Shown: positions 10,156 to 18,567 of the stretch, piece after piece | Layout of the letters: each line of letters opens with the position of its first letter | Numbering within the stretch: the stretch's first letter is position 1 | From: Hyphomicrobiales bacterium | GTDB taxonomy: Bacteria > Pseudomonadota > Alphaproteobacteria > Rhizobiales > Beijerinckiaceae | NCBI GenBank assembly: GCA_900466745.1 | Contig: UBNE01000013.1 | Location: 1 to 64,000, forward strand | Direction: 5' to 3' | DNA: 64,000 bases | The notes under the pieces: generated by a model | What the model was told of the DNA's origin: nothing | The model's input: only the letters and a program-made list of their open reading frames with translations | Databases searched by the model: none | Position numbers and translations under genes: made by a program

Positions 10156-11493
10156 ATGGCATCGGCGGCTGAACAGCTAGCGGCAAACCTCAATTTCGGG
10201 GCGCTCGCCAAGGCGGACGAACTCAAGAAGCGCATCTGGTTCACGCTGGGGGCGCTGATCGTCTACCGGCTGGGCACCTATATCCCGCTGCCGGGCATCA
10301 ATCCCGAGGCGGTGGCCGATCTGTTCCGCCAGACCCAGTCCGGCATGCTCGGCATGTTCAACATGTTCTCGGGCGGCGCGGTCGGGCGCCTGGCGATCTT
10401 CGCGCTGGCGATCATGCCCTACATCTCGGCCTCGATCATCGTGCAGCTCCTCTCCAGCGTGGTGCCGAGCTTCGAGGCGCTGAAGAAGGAAGGCGAGCAG
10501 GGCCGCAAGACCCTGAACCAGTACACCCGCTACCTGACCCTCGTTCTGGCCGTGTTCCAGGCCTATGCGATCGGCGTGGGCCTGCAAGGCTCGGGCAATC
10601 TCGTGCTCGAGCCCGGGCCGTTCTTCCTGCTCTCGACCACCATCACGCTGGTCGGCGGCACGATGTTCCTGCTCTGGCTCGGCGAGCAGATCACCAGCCG
10701 CGGCATCGGCAACGGCACCTCGATGATCATCTTCTCGGGCATCATCGCCGAATTCCCGGCGCAGCTCGCCCAGACCCTCGAGCTCGGACGCCAGGGCGCG
10801 ATCTCGACCGGGCTGCTGCTCGGCATCCTGGTGATGGCGATTTGCGTCATCGCCTTCTGCGTGTTCATGGAGCGCGCCCAGCGCCGGCTGCTGATCAACT
10901 ATCCGAAGCGCCAGGTCGGCAACCGCATGTATGAGGGGCAGACCTCGTTCCTGCCGCTGAAGCTCAACACCTCGGGCGTCATCCCGCCGATCTTCGCCTC
11001 CTCGCTGCTGCTGCTGCCGACCACCATCGCCAGCTTCTCGCAGGCCCAGGGCGGCACCGGCTTCCTGTCGACGATCGCGACCTATCTCGCCCATGGCCGG
11101 CCGCTGTTCATGGTGCTCTATGCGGCGCTGATCATCTTCTTCTGCTTCTTCTACACCGCGATCGTGTTCAACCCGGTCGAGACGGCGGACAACCTCAAGA
11201 AGCATGGCGGCTTCATGCCGGGCATCCGGCCGGGCGAGCGGACCGCCGAGCACATCGACCGCATTCTGACGCGCATCACCGTTCTGGGCGCAGGTTATTT
11301 GACGATCGTGTGCCTTATCCCCGAGTTCATGATCACCTATGCTCAGATCCCGATCATCCTTCTGGGCGGCACCTCGCTGCTCATCGTGGTGACGACGACG
11401 ATGGATACCGTGGCCCAGGTCCACGGCCACCTGCTGGCCCATCAGTATGAGGGGCTGGTGAAGAAGGCGAAGTTGAGAGGAGCGAGGCGCTGA
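10156..11493 (+). CDS. secY: Preprotein translocase subunit SecY
   Basis: The 445-residue, ten-helix membrane protein forms the SecYEG channel. It starts [20 protein letters not shown] at 10156 behind AAGGA; an in-frame extension upstream runs through the palindromic element and is not plausible. Recognisable parts are the plug region after helix 1, the [18 protein letters not shown] segment, and the cytosolic loops with [15 protein letters not shown] and [23 protein letters not shown]. It is one base from adk, as usual in the spc operon. Confidence 0.97.
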   Translation: MASAAEQLAANLNFGALAKADELKKRIWFTLGALIVYRLGTYIPLPGINPEAVADLFRQTQSGMLGMFNMFSGGAVGRLAIFALAIMPYISASIIVQLLSSVVPSFEALKKEGEQGRKTLNQYTRYLTLVLAVFQAYAIGVGLQGSGNLVLEPGPFFLLSTTITLVGGTMFLLWLGEQITSRGIGNGTSMIIFSGIIAEFPAQLAQTLELGRQGAISTGLLLGILVMAICVIAFCVFMERAQRRLLINYPKRQVGNRMYEGQTSFLPLKLNTSGVIPPIFASSLLLLPTTIASFSQAQGGTGFLSTIATYLAHGRPLFMVLYAALIIFFCFFYTAIVFNPVETADNLKKHGGFMPGIRPGERTAEHIDRILTRITVLGAGYLTIVCLIPEFMITYAQIPIILLGGTSLLIVVTTTMDTVAQVHGHLLAHQYEGLVKKAKLRGARR

Positions 11494-11494
11494 G

Positions 11495-12088
11495 ATGCGG
11501 TTGATTTTCCTGGGGCCGCCGGGGGCGGGCAAGGGCACTCAGGCGGCGCGCATCGTCGCGAAGCATGGCATTCCGCAACTCTCGACCGGCGACATGCTGC
11601 GCGCCGCCGTCGCGGCCGGCACGCCGGTCGGCCAGAAGGCCAAGGCGGTGATGGATGCCGGCGGGCTGGTCTCGGACGAGATCGTGATCGGCATCGTCGC
11701 CGACCGCATCGAGGAGCCGGACGCGAAGAAGGGCTTCATCCTCGACGGCTTTCCGCGCACCCTGGCGCAGGCCGAGGCGCTCGACCGCATGCTGGAAGGC
11801 AAGGGGCTGAAGCTCGACGCCGTGCTCGAGCTCAAGGTCGACCAGTCGAAGCTGGTGGACCGCATCGTCCGCCGCGCCGAGGAGGCGAGGGCGGCCGGGC
11901 AGCCGGTGCGCAAGGATGACGATCCGGAGGTCTTCAAGACCCGGCTCGAGGCCTATAACCGCGACACCGCCGTGGTCGCGCCCTATTACGAGAAGCGCGG
12001 CCAGCTCACGGCCGTCGACGGCATGCAGCCGATCGACGCGGTCTCGGCCGCCATCGAGGCGGCGCTCTCGGTCGCGGCCCAGGGCTGA
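11495..12088 (+). CDS. adk: Adenylate kinase (short LID form)
   Basis: The enzyme interconverts 2 ADP with ATP and AMP. The P-loop [11 protein letters not shown] lies at residues 7-17 and the AMP-binding [13 protein letters not shown] near residue 85. At 197 residues it is the short alphaproteobacterial form without the zinc-type LID insertion. It follows secY by one base and is closed by a strong terminator at 12112-12147, so it ends the spc transcript. Confidence 0.97.
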   Translation: MRLIFLGPPGAGKGTQAARIVAKHGIPQLSTGDMLRAAVAAGTPVGQKAKAVMDAGGLVSDEIVIGIVADRIEEPDAKKGFILDGFPRTLAQAEALDRMLEGKGLKLDAVLELKVDQSKLVDRIVRRAEEARAAGQPVRKDDDPEVFKTRLEAYNRDTAVVAPYYEKRGQLTAVDGMQPIDAVSAAIEAALSVAAQG

Positions 12089-12111
12089 ACGCAAGACCCT
12101 CGCAGAATTGA

Positions 12112-12147
12112 AACCCGGGCAGGCTGTCGTGCCAGCCCGGGTTTTTT
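12112..12147 (+). terminator. Intrinsic terminator after adk
   Basis: AACCCGGGC and GCCCGGGTT form a 9-pair perfect stem around a 14-base loop, followed by a run of T residues to 12147. It ends the spc operon and separates it from the following binding-protein gene. Confidence 0.9.
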
Positions 12148-12205
12148 CGTCTGTGCTGTGCGTTTTTACCCGGCTGCCTTTGCCCTTTCTCCGCGCTTGC
12201 CTGCG

Positions 12206-12234
12206 TTGACAGGCCAAGGCCCGGCGGTTGTGCT
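12206..12234 (+). promoter_or_regulatory. Candidate promoter for the binding-protein gene
   Basis: A perfect TTGACA -35 box lies at 12206-12211 downstream of the adk terminator. About 17 bases later the -10 region is poor (TGTGCT-like), so only the -35 is convincing. It would serve the ABC-type binding protein that starts at 12321. Confidence 0.3.
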
Positions 12235-12320
12235 GGACCCAAGCCGTGGCAAGCGGTGTGAACCCCGTCGATCGGGAGCGGGACGGCTTTCCGATCCGGG
12301 ACAGGACAGGGAGCAGGCGC

Positions 12321-13520
12321 ATGACGAGATGGGGTATGTGGCTGGTCGCGAGCACGCTGGCGCTGGCGCCCGCGGCGGCGCGGGCGCAGGACGCGGTCAA
12401 GATCGGCATCCTCAACGACCAGTCCGGCAACTATGCCGAGTTCGGCGGGCTCGGCTCGGTCGAGGCCGCGAAGATGGCGATCGAGGATTTCGGGGGGTCG
12501 GTGCTCGGCAAGCCGATCGAGATCGTCGCGGCCGACCATCAGAACAAGCCGGATATCGCCGTCGGGCTGGCCCGGCGCTGGTACGACGTCGACGGCGTCA
12601 CCGCGATCGCGGACCTCACCAACTCCGCGGTGGCGCTGGGCGTGGCCGGCATCGCCAAGGAGAAGCAGAAGATCGCGCTCTATAACGGGCCGGCGACGAC
12701 GCGCCTGTTCAACGAGGACTGCACCGCGACCGGCTTCATGTGGACCTTCGACACCACGACCTCGGCCAAGGGCACGGCGGTGTCGACCCTGCGCGAGGGC
12801 GGCGATAGCTGGTACATCATCGCGGCGGACTACGCCTTCGGCCACCAGCTCACCGCCGATATCGAGGCGATCGTCGCCGCCAATGGCGGCAAGACGCTGG
12901 GCACGGTGCGCGCGCCGCTGGGGACGCCCGACTTCTCCTCCTTCCTGCTGCAGGCCCAGGCTTCCAAGGCGAAGATCGTCGCCTTCGCCAATGCCGGCAC
13001 CGACACGATCAACTCGATCAAGCAGGCGGGCGAGTTCGGCCTGGTCGACGGCGGCCAGAAGCTCGCGGCGATGGTCGTGGTGCTGAGCGACGTCCACGGT
13101 CTCGGCCTCGACAAGGCCAAGGGGCTGATCACCACCACCGCCTATTATCACGACGCCGACAAGGCGAGCCGCGCCTTCGCCAACCGCTACATGGCCCGGA
13201 CCAAGAAGATGCCGGGCATGATCCAGGCCAGCGTCTATTCCTCCGTCCTGCATTATCTCAGGGCGGTGAAGGCGGCGGGCACGGCCGCCGGCCCGGCGGT
13301 GGCGGCGAAGATGCGGGAGACGCCGGTCGACGATTTCTACGCGCCCGGCGCGAAGATCCGCGAGGACGGCCGGCTGATGAACGACATGCTGCTGGTCGAG
13401 GTGAAGTCCCCGGCCGAGTCGAAGGCGCCCTGGGACTATTTCAAGGTCGTCCGCAAGATCCCGGCCGCCGAGATCATCCCGCCGCTCTCGGAGAGCAAGT
13501 GCAGCCTGGTGAAGAAGTAA
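12321..13520 (+). CDS. ABC transporter substrate-binding protein, branched-chain amino acid type
   Basis: The protein has a signal peptide (MTRWGMWLVASTLALAPAAARA, cleaved near residue 23) and then the type-1 periplasmic fold (Peripla_BP_6) starting VKIGILNDQSGNYAEFGG. The mature length of about 375 residues fits the LivJ/amide-binding group. I chose the ATG at 12321 because the upstream in-frame extension would precede the signal peptide. No permease or ATPase gene is adjacent, and the gene sits between adk and rpsM with its own spacer on each side. The ligand cannot be deduced; branched-chain amino acids, amides or aromatic acids are all possible. Confidence 0.85.
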   Translation: MTRWGMWLVASTLALAPAAARAQDAVKIGILNDQSGNYAEFGGLGSVEAAKMAIEDFGGSVLGKPIEIVAADHQNKPDIAVGLARRWYDVDGVTAIADLTNSAVALGVAGIAKEKQKIALYNGPATTRLFNEDCTATGFMWTFDTTTSAKGTAVSTLREGGDSWYIIAADYAFGHQLTADIEAIVAANGGKTLGTVRAPLGTPDFSSFLLQAQASKAKIVAFANAGTDTINSIKQAGEFGLVDGGQKLAAMVVVLSDVHGLGLDKAKGLITTTAYYHDADKASRAFANRYMARTKKMPGMIQASVYSSVLHYLRAVKAAGTAAGPAVAAKMRETPVDDFYAPGAKIREDGRLMNDMLLVEVKSPAESKAPWDYFKVVRKIPAAEIIPPLSESKCSLVKK

Positions 13521-13536
13521 GGACCGATGGCAGAAG

Positions 13537-13585
13537 GCCCGTCATTCCGGGTGGCGCCCCCTTGCGCTCGCCCGGAGTGACGGGC
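13537..13585. repeat. GTCATTCCGGG palindrome, probable terminator or REP element
   Basis: GGCCCGTCATTCCGGG pairs with CCCGGAGTGACGGGCC (one G-T wobble) around a loop rich in C. It shares its GTCATYCCGG core with the elements at 10011 and 20019. Its place 17 bases after the binding-protein stop codon suggests it also works as transcription end or mRNA stabiliser. Confidence 0.65.
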
Positions 13586-13668
13586 CCCCGGCGGGGACGG
13601 CCGCCGCCTTGGCCGCGCGGTGCTTCGGCGGCCTCGCCCGCCTTGGCATGTTTCTTGGTTGCGAACGC

Positions 13669-13697
13669 TTGACTCGCGACCGGCAACCCGTTAACGA
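13669..13697 (+). promoter_or_regulatory. Candidate promoter of the alpha operon
   Basis: TTGACT at 13669 and TAACGA at 13692 are separated by 17 bases, resembling a housekeeping promoter. It lies about 170 bases before rpsM, and a separate promoter is expected because a terminator and a foreign gene isolate rpsM from the spc operon. Confidence 0.45.
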
Positions 13698-13868
13698 GCC
13701 GCAATCCGGTTTCATGGGAGCGATGCCGTTACCTTCGCGAGGAGGGACGACGTCGCGTTATCGCGTGGAGCCGTCCAACGCCCTGCAGGGGCCGGCCTCC
13801 ACCGGACGCAGGGTCATTTTCACCGCCGGGGCGCCATCGGGCGCGTCGGCCGACATGGAGAAGAGACC

Positions 13869-14237
13869 ATGGCTCGTATCGCGGGCGTCAACATTCCCAC
13901 CGGCAAGCGCGTCGTCATCGGCCTGCAGTATATCCACGGCATCGGCGCCGCCAAGGCCAAGGAGATCTGCGAGAAGGTCGGCATCGCCGACGAGCGCCGC
14001 GTCAACCAGCTCACCGACGCCGAGGTCCTCCAGATCCGCGAGGCCATCGACCGGGACTATCTCGTCGAGGGCGATCTGCGCCGCGAAGTCTCGATGAACA
14101 TCAAGCGCCTGATGGACCTCGGCTGCTATCGCGGCCTGCGCCATCGCCGCTCGCTGCCGGTCCGCGGCCAGCGCACCCACACCAACGCCCGCACCCGCAA
14201 GGGCAAGGCGAAGCCGATCGCCGGCAAGAAGAAGTGA
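13869..14237 (+). CDS. rpsM: 30S ribosomal protein S13
   Basis: S13, 122 residues, starting [20 protein letters not shown] and ending in the basic [19 protein letters not shown] tail that touches P-site tRNA. It is the first gene of the alpha operon here. GGAGAAGAGACC lies directly before the start. Confidence 0.97.
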   Translation: MARIAGVNIPTGKRVVIGLQYIHGIGAAKAKEICEKVGIADERRVNQLTDAEVLQIREAIDRDYLVEGDLRREVSMNIKRLMDLGCYRGLRHRRSLPVRGQRTHTNARTRKGKAKPIAGKKK

Positions 14238-14243
14238 TTTCGG

Positions 14244-14309
14244 GCGAGTAGCGAGTGGCGAATGGCGAGTGGGTTCTTCCACTCGCCGCTCGCCCATTCG
14301 CCATTCGCC
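14244..14309. repeat. GCGAGTGGCGAATGG repeat block between rpsM and rpsK
   Basis: Units GCGAGTAGC, GCGAGTGGC, GAATGGCGAGTGG and their reverse complements (CCACTCGCCGCTCGCC, CATTCGCCATTCGCC) face each other across a GTTCTT loop. It is the same sequence family as the block between rplR and rpsE at 8508. Confidence 0.75.
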
Positions 14310-14365
14310 TTTCTCCCCAGCGCCTGGCATGACGGGCGCGCCTGAAGGATGAAAGAAAGAGAACC

Positions 14366-14755
14366 ATGGCCAAGGAAGCCACCCGCGTCCGCCGTCGCGA
14401 ACGCAAGAACATCGTCTCCGGCGTCGCCCATGTGAACGCCTCGTTCAACAACACCATGATCACCATCACCGACGCGCAGGGCAACACGATCTCGTGGTCC
14501 TCGGCCGGCACGATGGGCTTCAAGGGCTCGCGCAAGTCGACCCCCTACGCCGCGCAGGTCGCCGCCGAGGACGCCGCCCGCAAGGCGGCCGAGCACGGCA
14601 TGCGCACCCTCGAGGTCGAGGTGACGGGTCCGGGCTCGGGCCGCGAATCCGCTCTTCGCGCGCTCCAGGCCGCGGGCTTCACCGTGACCTCGATCCGCGA
14701 CGTCACCCCGATCCCGCACAATGGCTGCCGGCCGCGCAAGCGTCGCCGCGTCTGA
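14366..14755 (+). CDS. rpsK: 30S ribosomal protein S11
   Basis: S11, 129 residues, with the family stretches [21 protein letters not shown] and the conserved end [15 protein letters not shown]. It lies on the platform of the 30S subunit. AAAGAGA precedes the start. The 128-base spacer from rpsM is filled by the repeat block. Confidence 0.97.
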   Translation: MAKEATRVRRRERKNIVSGVAHVNASFNNTMITITDAQGNTISWSSAGTMGFKGSRKSTPYAAQVAAEDAARKAAEHGMRTLEVEVTGPGSGRESALRALQAAGFTVTSIRDVTPIPHNGCRPRKRRRV

Positions 14756-14846
14756 CGCCTGAGGGTCGAAGAGGCGCCCGCAGGGGCGGGCGCCTGTCCG
14801 GGGCGGCTTCCGGCCGCCAGATGAATTCAGCACGAGGAGTGCGGTC

Positions 14847-15863
14847 GTGATCAGCAAGAACTGGCAGGATCTTTCCAAGCCGAACAAGCTCGAAGTCAAG
14901 GTCGGGGACGACCCGAAGCGCCTGGCGACCGTCGTCGCGCGCCCGCTGGAGCGCGGCTTCGGCATGACGCTGGGCAACGCGCTGCGCCGCGTGCTGCTCT
15001 CCTCGCTGCAGGGCGCCGCCGTCACCGGCGTCCAGATCGACGGCGTGCTGCACGAGTTCTCCTCGATCCCGGGCGTCCGCGAGGACGTCACCGACATCGT
15101 CCTCAACATCAAGGCCATCGCCATCAAGATGCAGGGCGAGGGGCCGAAGCGCATGACCCTGCGCAAGTCGGGCCCGGGCACCGTCACCGCCGGCGACATC
15201 AACACCATCGGCGACGTCTCGGTCCTCAACCCCGACCTCGTGCTCTGCACGCTGGACGACGGCGCCGAAATCCGCATGGAGTTCACGGTCAACACCGGCA
15301 AGGGCTATGTCCCGGCCGAGCAGAACCGCCCCGAGGACGCGCCGATCGGCCTGATCCCGGTCGACAGCCTGTACTCGCCGGTCAAGAAGGTCTCCTATCG
15401 CGTCGAGAACACCCGCGAGGGCCAGAACCTCGACAAGGATTCGCTGACGCTGGCGATCGAGACCAACGGCTCGGTCACCCCCGAGGACGCGCTGGCGCTC
15501 GCCGCCCGCATCCTGCAGGACCAGCTCGCCGTCTTCATCACCTTCGAGGAGCCGCGCAAGGAAGAGGCCGTCTCCGCCGCGCCGCAGCTTCCCTTCAACC
15601 CGGCGCTGCTCAAGAAGGTCGACGAGCTCGAGCTCTCGGTCCGCTCGGCCAACTGCCTGAAGAACGACAACATCGTCTATATCGGCGACCTCATCCAGAA
15701 GTCGGAGGGCGAGATGCTGCGCACCCCGAACTTCGGCCGCAAGTCGCTGAACGAGATCAAGGAAGTGCTCGCCACCATGGGCCTGCATCTGGGCATGGAC
15801 GTCCAGGGCTGGCCGCCGGAGAACATCGAAGAGCTCGCCAAGCGCTTCGAGGAGCACTACTGA
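14847..15863 (+). CDS. rpoA: DNA-directed RNA polymerase subunit alpha
   Basis: The 338-residue alpha subunit has the N-terminal dimerisation domain ([16 protein letters not shown] motif near residues 45-60) and the C-terminal domain with the helix-hairpin-helix region ending [24 protein letters not shown]. Translation starts at GTG (14847), behind GAGGAG, giving [17 protein letters not shown]. rpsD, found before rpoA in enterobacteria, is absent here, as usual in Alphaproteobacteria. Confidence 0.97.
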   Translation: MISKNWQDLSKPNKLEVKVGDDPKRLATVVARPLERGFGMTLGNALRRVLLSSLQGAAVTGVQIDGVLHEFSSIPGVREDVTDIVLNIKAIAIKMQGEGPKRMTLRKSGPGTVTAGDINTIGDVSVLNPDLVLCTLDDGAEIRMEFTVNTGKGYVPAEQNRPEDAPIGLIPVDSLYSPVKKVSYRVENTREGQNLDKDSLTLAIETNGSVTPEDALALAARILQDQLAVFITFEEPRKEEAVSAAPQLPFNPALLKKVDELELSVRSANCLKNDNIVYIGDLIQKSEGEMLRTPNFGRKSLNEIKEVLATMGLHLGMDVQGWPPENIEELAKRFEEHY

Positions 15864-15873
15864 GAACGGCAGT

Positions 15874-15935
15874 GGGCAGTCGGCAGCAGGCAGTCGTGAT
15901 CGGCGCCTCTTCCGACTGCCGATTGCCGACTGCCC
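15874..15935. repeat. GGCAGTCGGCA inverted repeat block between rpoA and rplQ
   Basis: GGGCAGTCGGCA at 15874 and TGCCGACTGCCC ending at 15935 are exact reverse complements. Between them lie further CAGTCG/CGACTG units. The architecture copies the other two repeat blocks of the ribosomal cluster but the unit sequence differs. Confidence 0.7.
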
Positions 15936-15993
15936 AATCACAATGAACGGCCGTTCCGTGGCACGGCGGCCGTAAGCAACGAAGGAGCCAATC

Positions 15994-16410
15994 ATGCGTC
16001 ACGGTTTCCGCGGCCGTCGTTTCAACCGCTCGGCCGAGCATCGCAAGGCGATGTTCGCCAACATGGCCCAGGCCCTGATCAAGCACGAGCAGATCACCAC
16101 CACCCTGCCGAAGGCCAAGGATTTGCGTCCGGTGGTCGAGAAGCTGGTCACGCTCGGCAAGCGCGGCGACCTGCACGCCCGCCGCCAGGCCATCGCCCAG
16201 ATCAAGGACGTCGAGCTGGTCGGCAAGCTCTTCGCGGTTCTCGGCCCGCGCTACAAGGAGCGCAATGGCGGCTATCTGCGCATCATGAAGGCGGGCTTCC
16301 GCTTCGGCGACAACGCCCCGCTGGCGATCATCGAGTTCGTCGACCGCGACGTCGAGGCCAAGGGCAAGGATTCCGGCCCGGTCTTCACGGCCGAAGACGA
16401 AGCCGCCTGA
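15994..16410 (+). CDS. rplQ: 50S ribosomal protein L17
   Basis: L17, 138 residues, with the start [20 protein letters not shown] and an acidic C-terminal tail. It is the last gene of the alpha operon; a good terminator follows within 30 bases. The start has AAGGAG seven bases upstream. Confidence 0.97.
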   Translation: MRHGFRGRRFNRSAEHRKAMFANMAQALIKHEQITTTLPKAKDLRPVVEKLVTLGKRGDLHARRQAIAQIKDVELVGKLFAVLGPRYKERNGGYLRIMKAGFRFGDNAPLAIIEFVDRDVEAKGKDSGPVFTAEDEAA

Positions 16411-16435
16411 TCGGCGAGCCCGATTCGCGTTTCGG

Positions 16436-16461
16436 AAAGGCGGCCTTGCGGCCGCCTTTTT
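16436..16461 (+). terminator. Intrinsic terminator after rplQ
   Basis: AGGCGGCC and GGCCGCCT form a perfect 8-pair stem around TTGC, followed by TTTTTGTTTTTTT. It ends the alpha operon. Confidence 0.92.
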
Positions 16462-16579
16462 GTTTTTTTCAAGGCAGCTATGTTTTTTGCGAGTGCGAAA
16501 TCGCCTTCGGCCGCTTGTGCATTGCGTGCCTGGAATTTAAGCGGGTGCCTAGTCTTCAGCCACAAGGACGGATCGCACC

Positions 16580-17845
16580 ATGTCGGATGACAACCTTCTC
16601 GATCACGCGCTCGTACGTCTCGACGCCGCCGCGAAACATCTCAATGTCGATCCGGACGTCATCGAGAAACTGAAATTCGCGCGTGAGACGACGAAGGTCC
16701 GCCTGATGATCCGCATGGATGACGGCTCCCGGAAGTCCTTTCTCGCCTGGCGCTGCCGCTATGACGACACCCGCGGGCCGACCAAGGGCGGCATCCGCTT
16801 TCATCCGTCCTCGACCGCCGACGAGGTCGAGACGCTCGCCTTCTGGATGACCTTCAAATGCGCCGTGATGAACCTGCCCTATGGCGGGGGCAAGGGCGCG
16901 GTCCAGGTCGATCCGCGCCAGCTCTCCAAGGCGGAGCTCGAGCGGCTGTCGCGGGCCTATATCCAGGCCTTCGCGCGCACCATCGGTCCCGATCGCGACA
17001 TTCCGGCGCCGGACGTCTACACCAATGCGATGATCATGGGCTGGATGGCCGACGAATACGCCCAGATCGTCGGCCAGGCGGTTCCGTCGGTGATCACCGG
17101 CAAGCCGATCGCGCTCGGCGGCTCCCTTGGCCGCAACGACGCGACGGCGCGCGGCGGCTACTATCTCGTCCGGCATCTGCGCGAGGATCTCGGCCTCGGC
17201 GACAAGATGCGGGTGGCGATCCAGGGCTTCGGCAATGCCGGCCAGTTCATCGCCAAGCTGCTGGCGGCGGACGGGCACAGCATCGTCGCGGTGTCGGATT
17301 CGGCCGGCGCCGTGGCCTGTTCCGAAGGGCTCGACATCGAGCGGCTGATCGCGGCCAAGGATCGCGGCCAGTCGATCGCGGCCACGGCGGGCGAGGGCGG
17401 GCATCGCGGGATCGACGCCGAGGATCTGGTCGGCGTCGATTGCGAGCTGCTGGTGCCGGCGGCGCTGGAGAACATGATCCATGAGGGCAATGCCGCCAGC
17501 GTGAAGGCGCGCGTCGTGCTCGAGCTGGCCAACGGCCCGGTCACGCCGGAGGCCGATGCGCTGCTCGAGGAGCGCGGCGTCATCGTGCTGCCCGACATCC
17601 TGGCCAATGCCGGCGGCGTCACCGTCTCCTATTTCGAATGGGTGCAGAACCGGCAGGGCTTCTACTGGCTGCTCCCGGAGATCCATGAGCGCCTGCGCGA
17701 CATCATGGAGCGCGAGGGGCGCGCGATCTGGACGGTGGCCCAGGAGAAGGGCATCGCCATGCGCACCGCGGCCTATGTCCACGCGCTGAGCCGCCTCGCC
17801 GAGGCGATCGAGGCGCACGGCACCCAGAGCTTCTTCGCGACCTGA
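16580..17845 (+). CDS. Glu/Leu/Phe/Val dehydrogenase family, probably glutamate dehydrogenase
   Basis: The 421-residue oxidoreductase converts glutamate to 2-oxoglutarate and ammonium, or the reverse. The N-terminal domain carries the catalytic lysine in PYGGGKGAV (about residue 105), followed by GPDRDIPAPDVYTN. The NAD(P)-binding domain has GFGNAGQF near residue 216. Length and motifs match hexameric GDH; leucine dehydrogenases are shorter. It stands alone, with its own upstream region after the rplQ terminator. Cofactor preference cannot be read safely. Confidence 0.85.
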   Translation: MSDDNLLDHALVRLDAAAKHLNVDPDVIEKLKFARETTKVRLMIRMDDGSRKSFLAWRCRYDDTRGPTKGGIRFHPSSTADEVETLAFWMTFKCAVMNLPYGGGKGAVQVDPRQLSKAELERLSRAYIQAFARTIGPDRDIPAPDVYTNAMIMGWMADEYAQIVGQAVPSVITGKPIALGGSLGRNDATARGGYYLVRHLREDLGLGDKMRVAIQGFGNAGQFIAKLLAADGHSIVAVSDSAGAVACSEGLDIERLIAAKDRGQSIAATAGEGGHRGIDAEDLVGVDCELLVPAALENMIHEGNAASVKARVVLELANGPVTPEADALLEERGVIVLPDILANAGGVTVSYFEWVQNRQGFYWLLPEIHERLRDIMEREGRAIWTVAQEKGIAMRTAAYVHALSRLAEAIEAHGTQSFFAT

Positions 17846-17856
17846 GCGGCGCCGGA

Positions 17857-17901
17857 GCATCGGCCCGAACGCGGAACGCGGTTTTCGGGAAAAGCTGATG
17901 C
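17857..17901. repeat. GCATCGGCCCGAA palindrome after the dehydrogenase gene
   Basis: GCATCGGCCCGAA on the left and TTCGGGAAAAGCTGATGC on the right form an imperfect inverted repeat. I recall closely similar GCATCGGCCCGAAA palindromes as common dispersed elements in Rhizobiales. It lies just downstream of the dehydrogenase stop. Confidence 0.5.
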
Positions 17902-17973
17902 GAGCTCCAAGGAGCGGGAGCATCCGACCGAGGACGATCTTCAGTCCGACGCTCCCGGAGCCGGAATGCGGGC

Positions 17974-17996
17974 GGGCGGTCCTCGGGCCGCCCTTT
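17974..17996. terminator. Terminator between convergent dehydrogenase and BLUF genes
   Basis: GGGCGG and CCGCCC pair around a short loop and are followed by TTT. The position between two converging genes suggests it serves both strands. Confidence 0.55.
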
Positions 17997-18006
17997 CCGT
18001 TGCGGT

Positions 18007-18426
18007 TCAGGCGGGAGACTGGGCGAGCTCGCGGGCGAGGTCGACGATGACGTCGAGCGGCTGGTCGATCAGATCCTGCTCCGGCGTGACGCCGTAGAGC
18101 CCGAAGATGAAGGTCGTGGTCTCGTCGCGCTCGGCGATGCCCATGGACCAGCCGGCGAAGCTGCGCGCGGCGATCGGTCCCTGCGCCAGCAGCCGCAGGG
18201 CGGCATGGCGCGCGTCGCGCCCGATCCGGCCATAGGTCTCGGCGACGGCTTCGGCGCTGCCTTCGAGCACCTGGGCGAAGCCGCCATCCGTCGCCAGCAG
18301 GAAGCCGCTGACGCCGTTCTGTTCGTTGAGCCGGCGGGCGCTCGCCAGGATGCGTTCGAGCTCCTCCCGGCGGGTATCCTCGGGCAGCCGGCTTTCGCTG
18401 GCATATACAAGCCGAATCAGGCTCAT
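18007..18426 (-). CDS. BLUF-domain blue-light sensor
   Basis: The 139-residue protein is a single BLUF domain that binds FAD. The photocycle residues are present: Tyr8 (RLVYAS), Asn34 (RRLNEQNGVSG) and Gln52 (GFAQVLEG), all in the expected spacing apart from a two-residue insertion. I chose the start at 18426, which has AGGAAGAGCAGG upstream, rather than 16 codons earlier. No output domain is attached, so it works as a short PixD-type sensor through partner proteins. No partner such as an EAL or GGDEF gene is adjacent. Confidence 0.85.
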   Translation of the reverse strand: MSLIRLVYASESRLPEDTRREELERILASARRLNEQNGVSGFLLATDGGFAQVLEGSAEAVAETYGRIGRDARHAALRLLAQGPIAARSFAGWSMGIAERDETTTFIFGLYGVTPEQDLIDQPLDVIVDLARELAQSPA

Positions 18427-18567
18427 CCTGCTCTTCCTGTCCGGCTCGTGGAACGGATCGGGTTGGAGTAACATGCCGCGGGAACCGCAGCGCTTCGCAT
18501 GGGTATAGCGGGTGAGGCGCGGTGACCGGAAGAGCCGCGCGTTTCATCTGTTCGAATGAGGGTGAGC

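Larger units (their letters stand above)
13521..13868. other. 348-base spacer before rpsM: palindrome and promoter region
   Basis: No coding frame here is convincing. The first part holds the palindrome at 13537-13585. The second part carries a promoter-like TTGACT at 13669-13674 with TAACGA 17 bases later. The last 100 bases are the probable 5' untranslated region of the rpsM-rpsK-rpoA-rplQ operon, ending in a GGAGAAGAGA ribosome-binding site. Confidence 0.6.
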
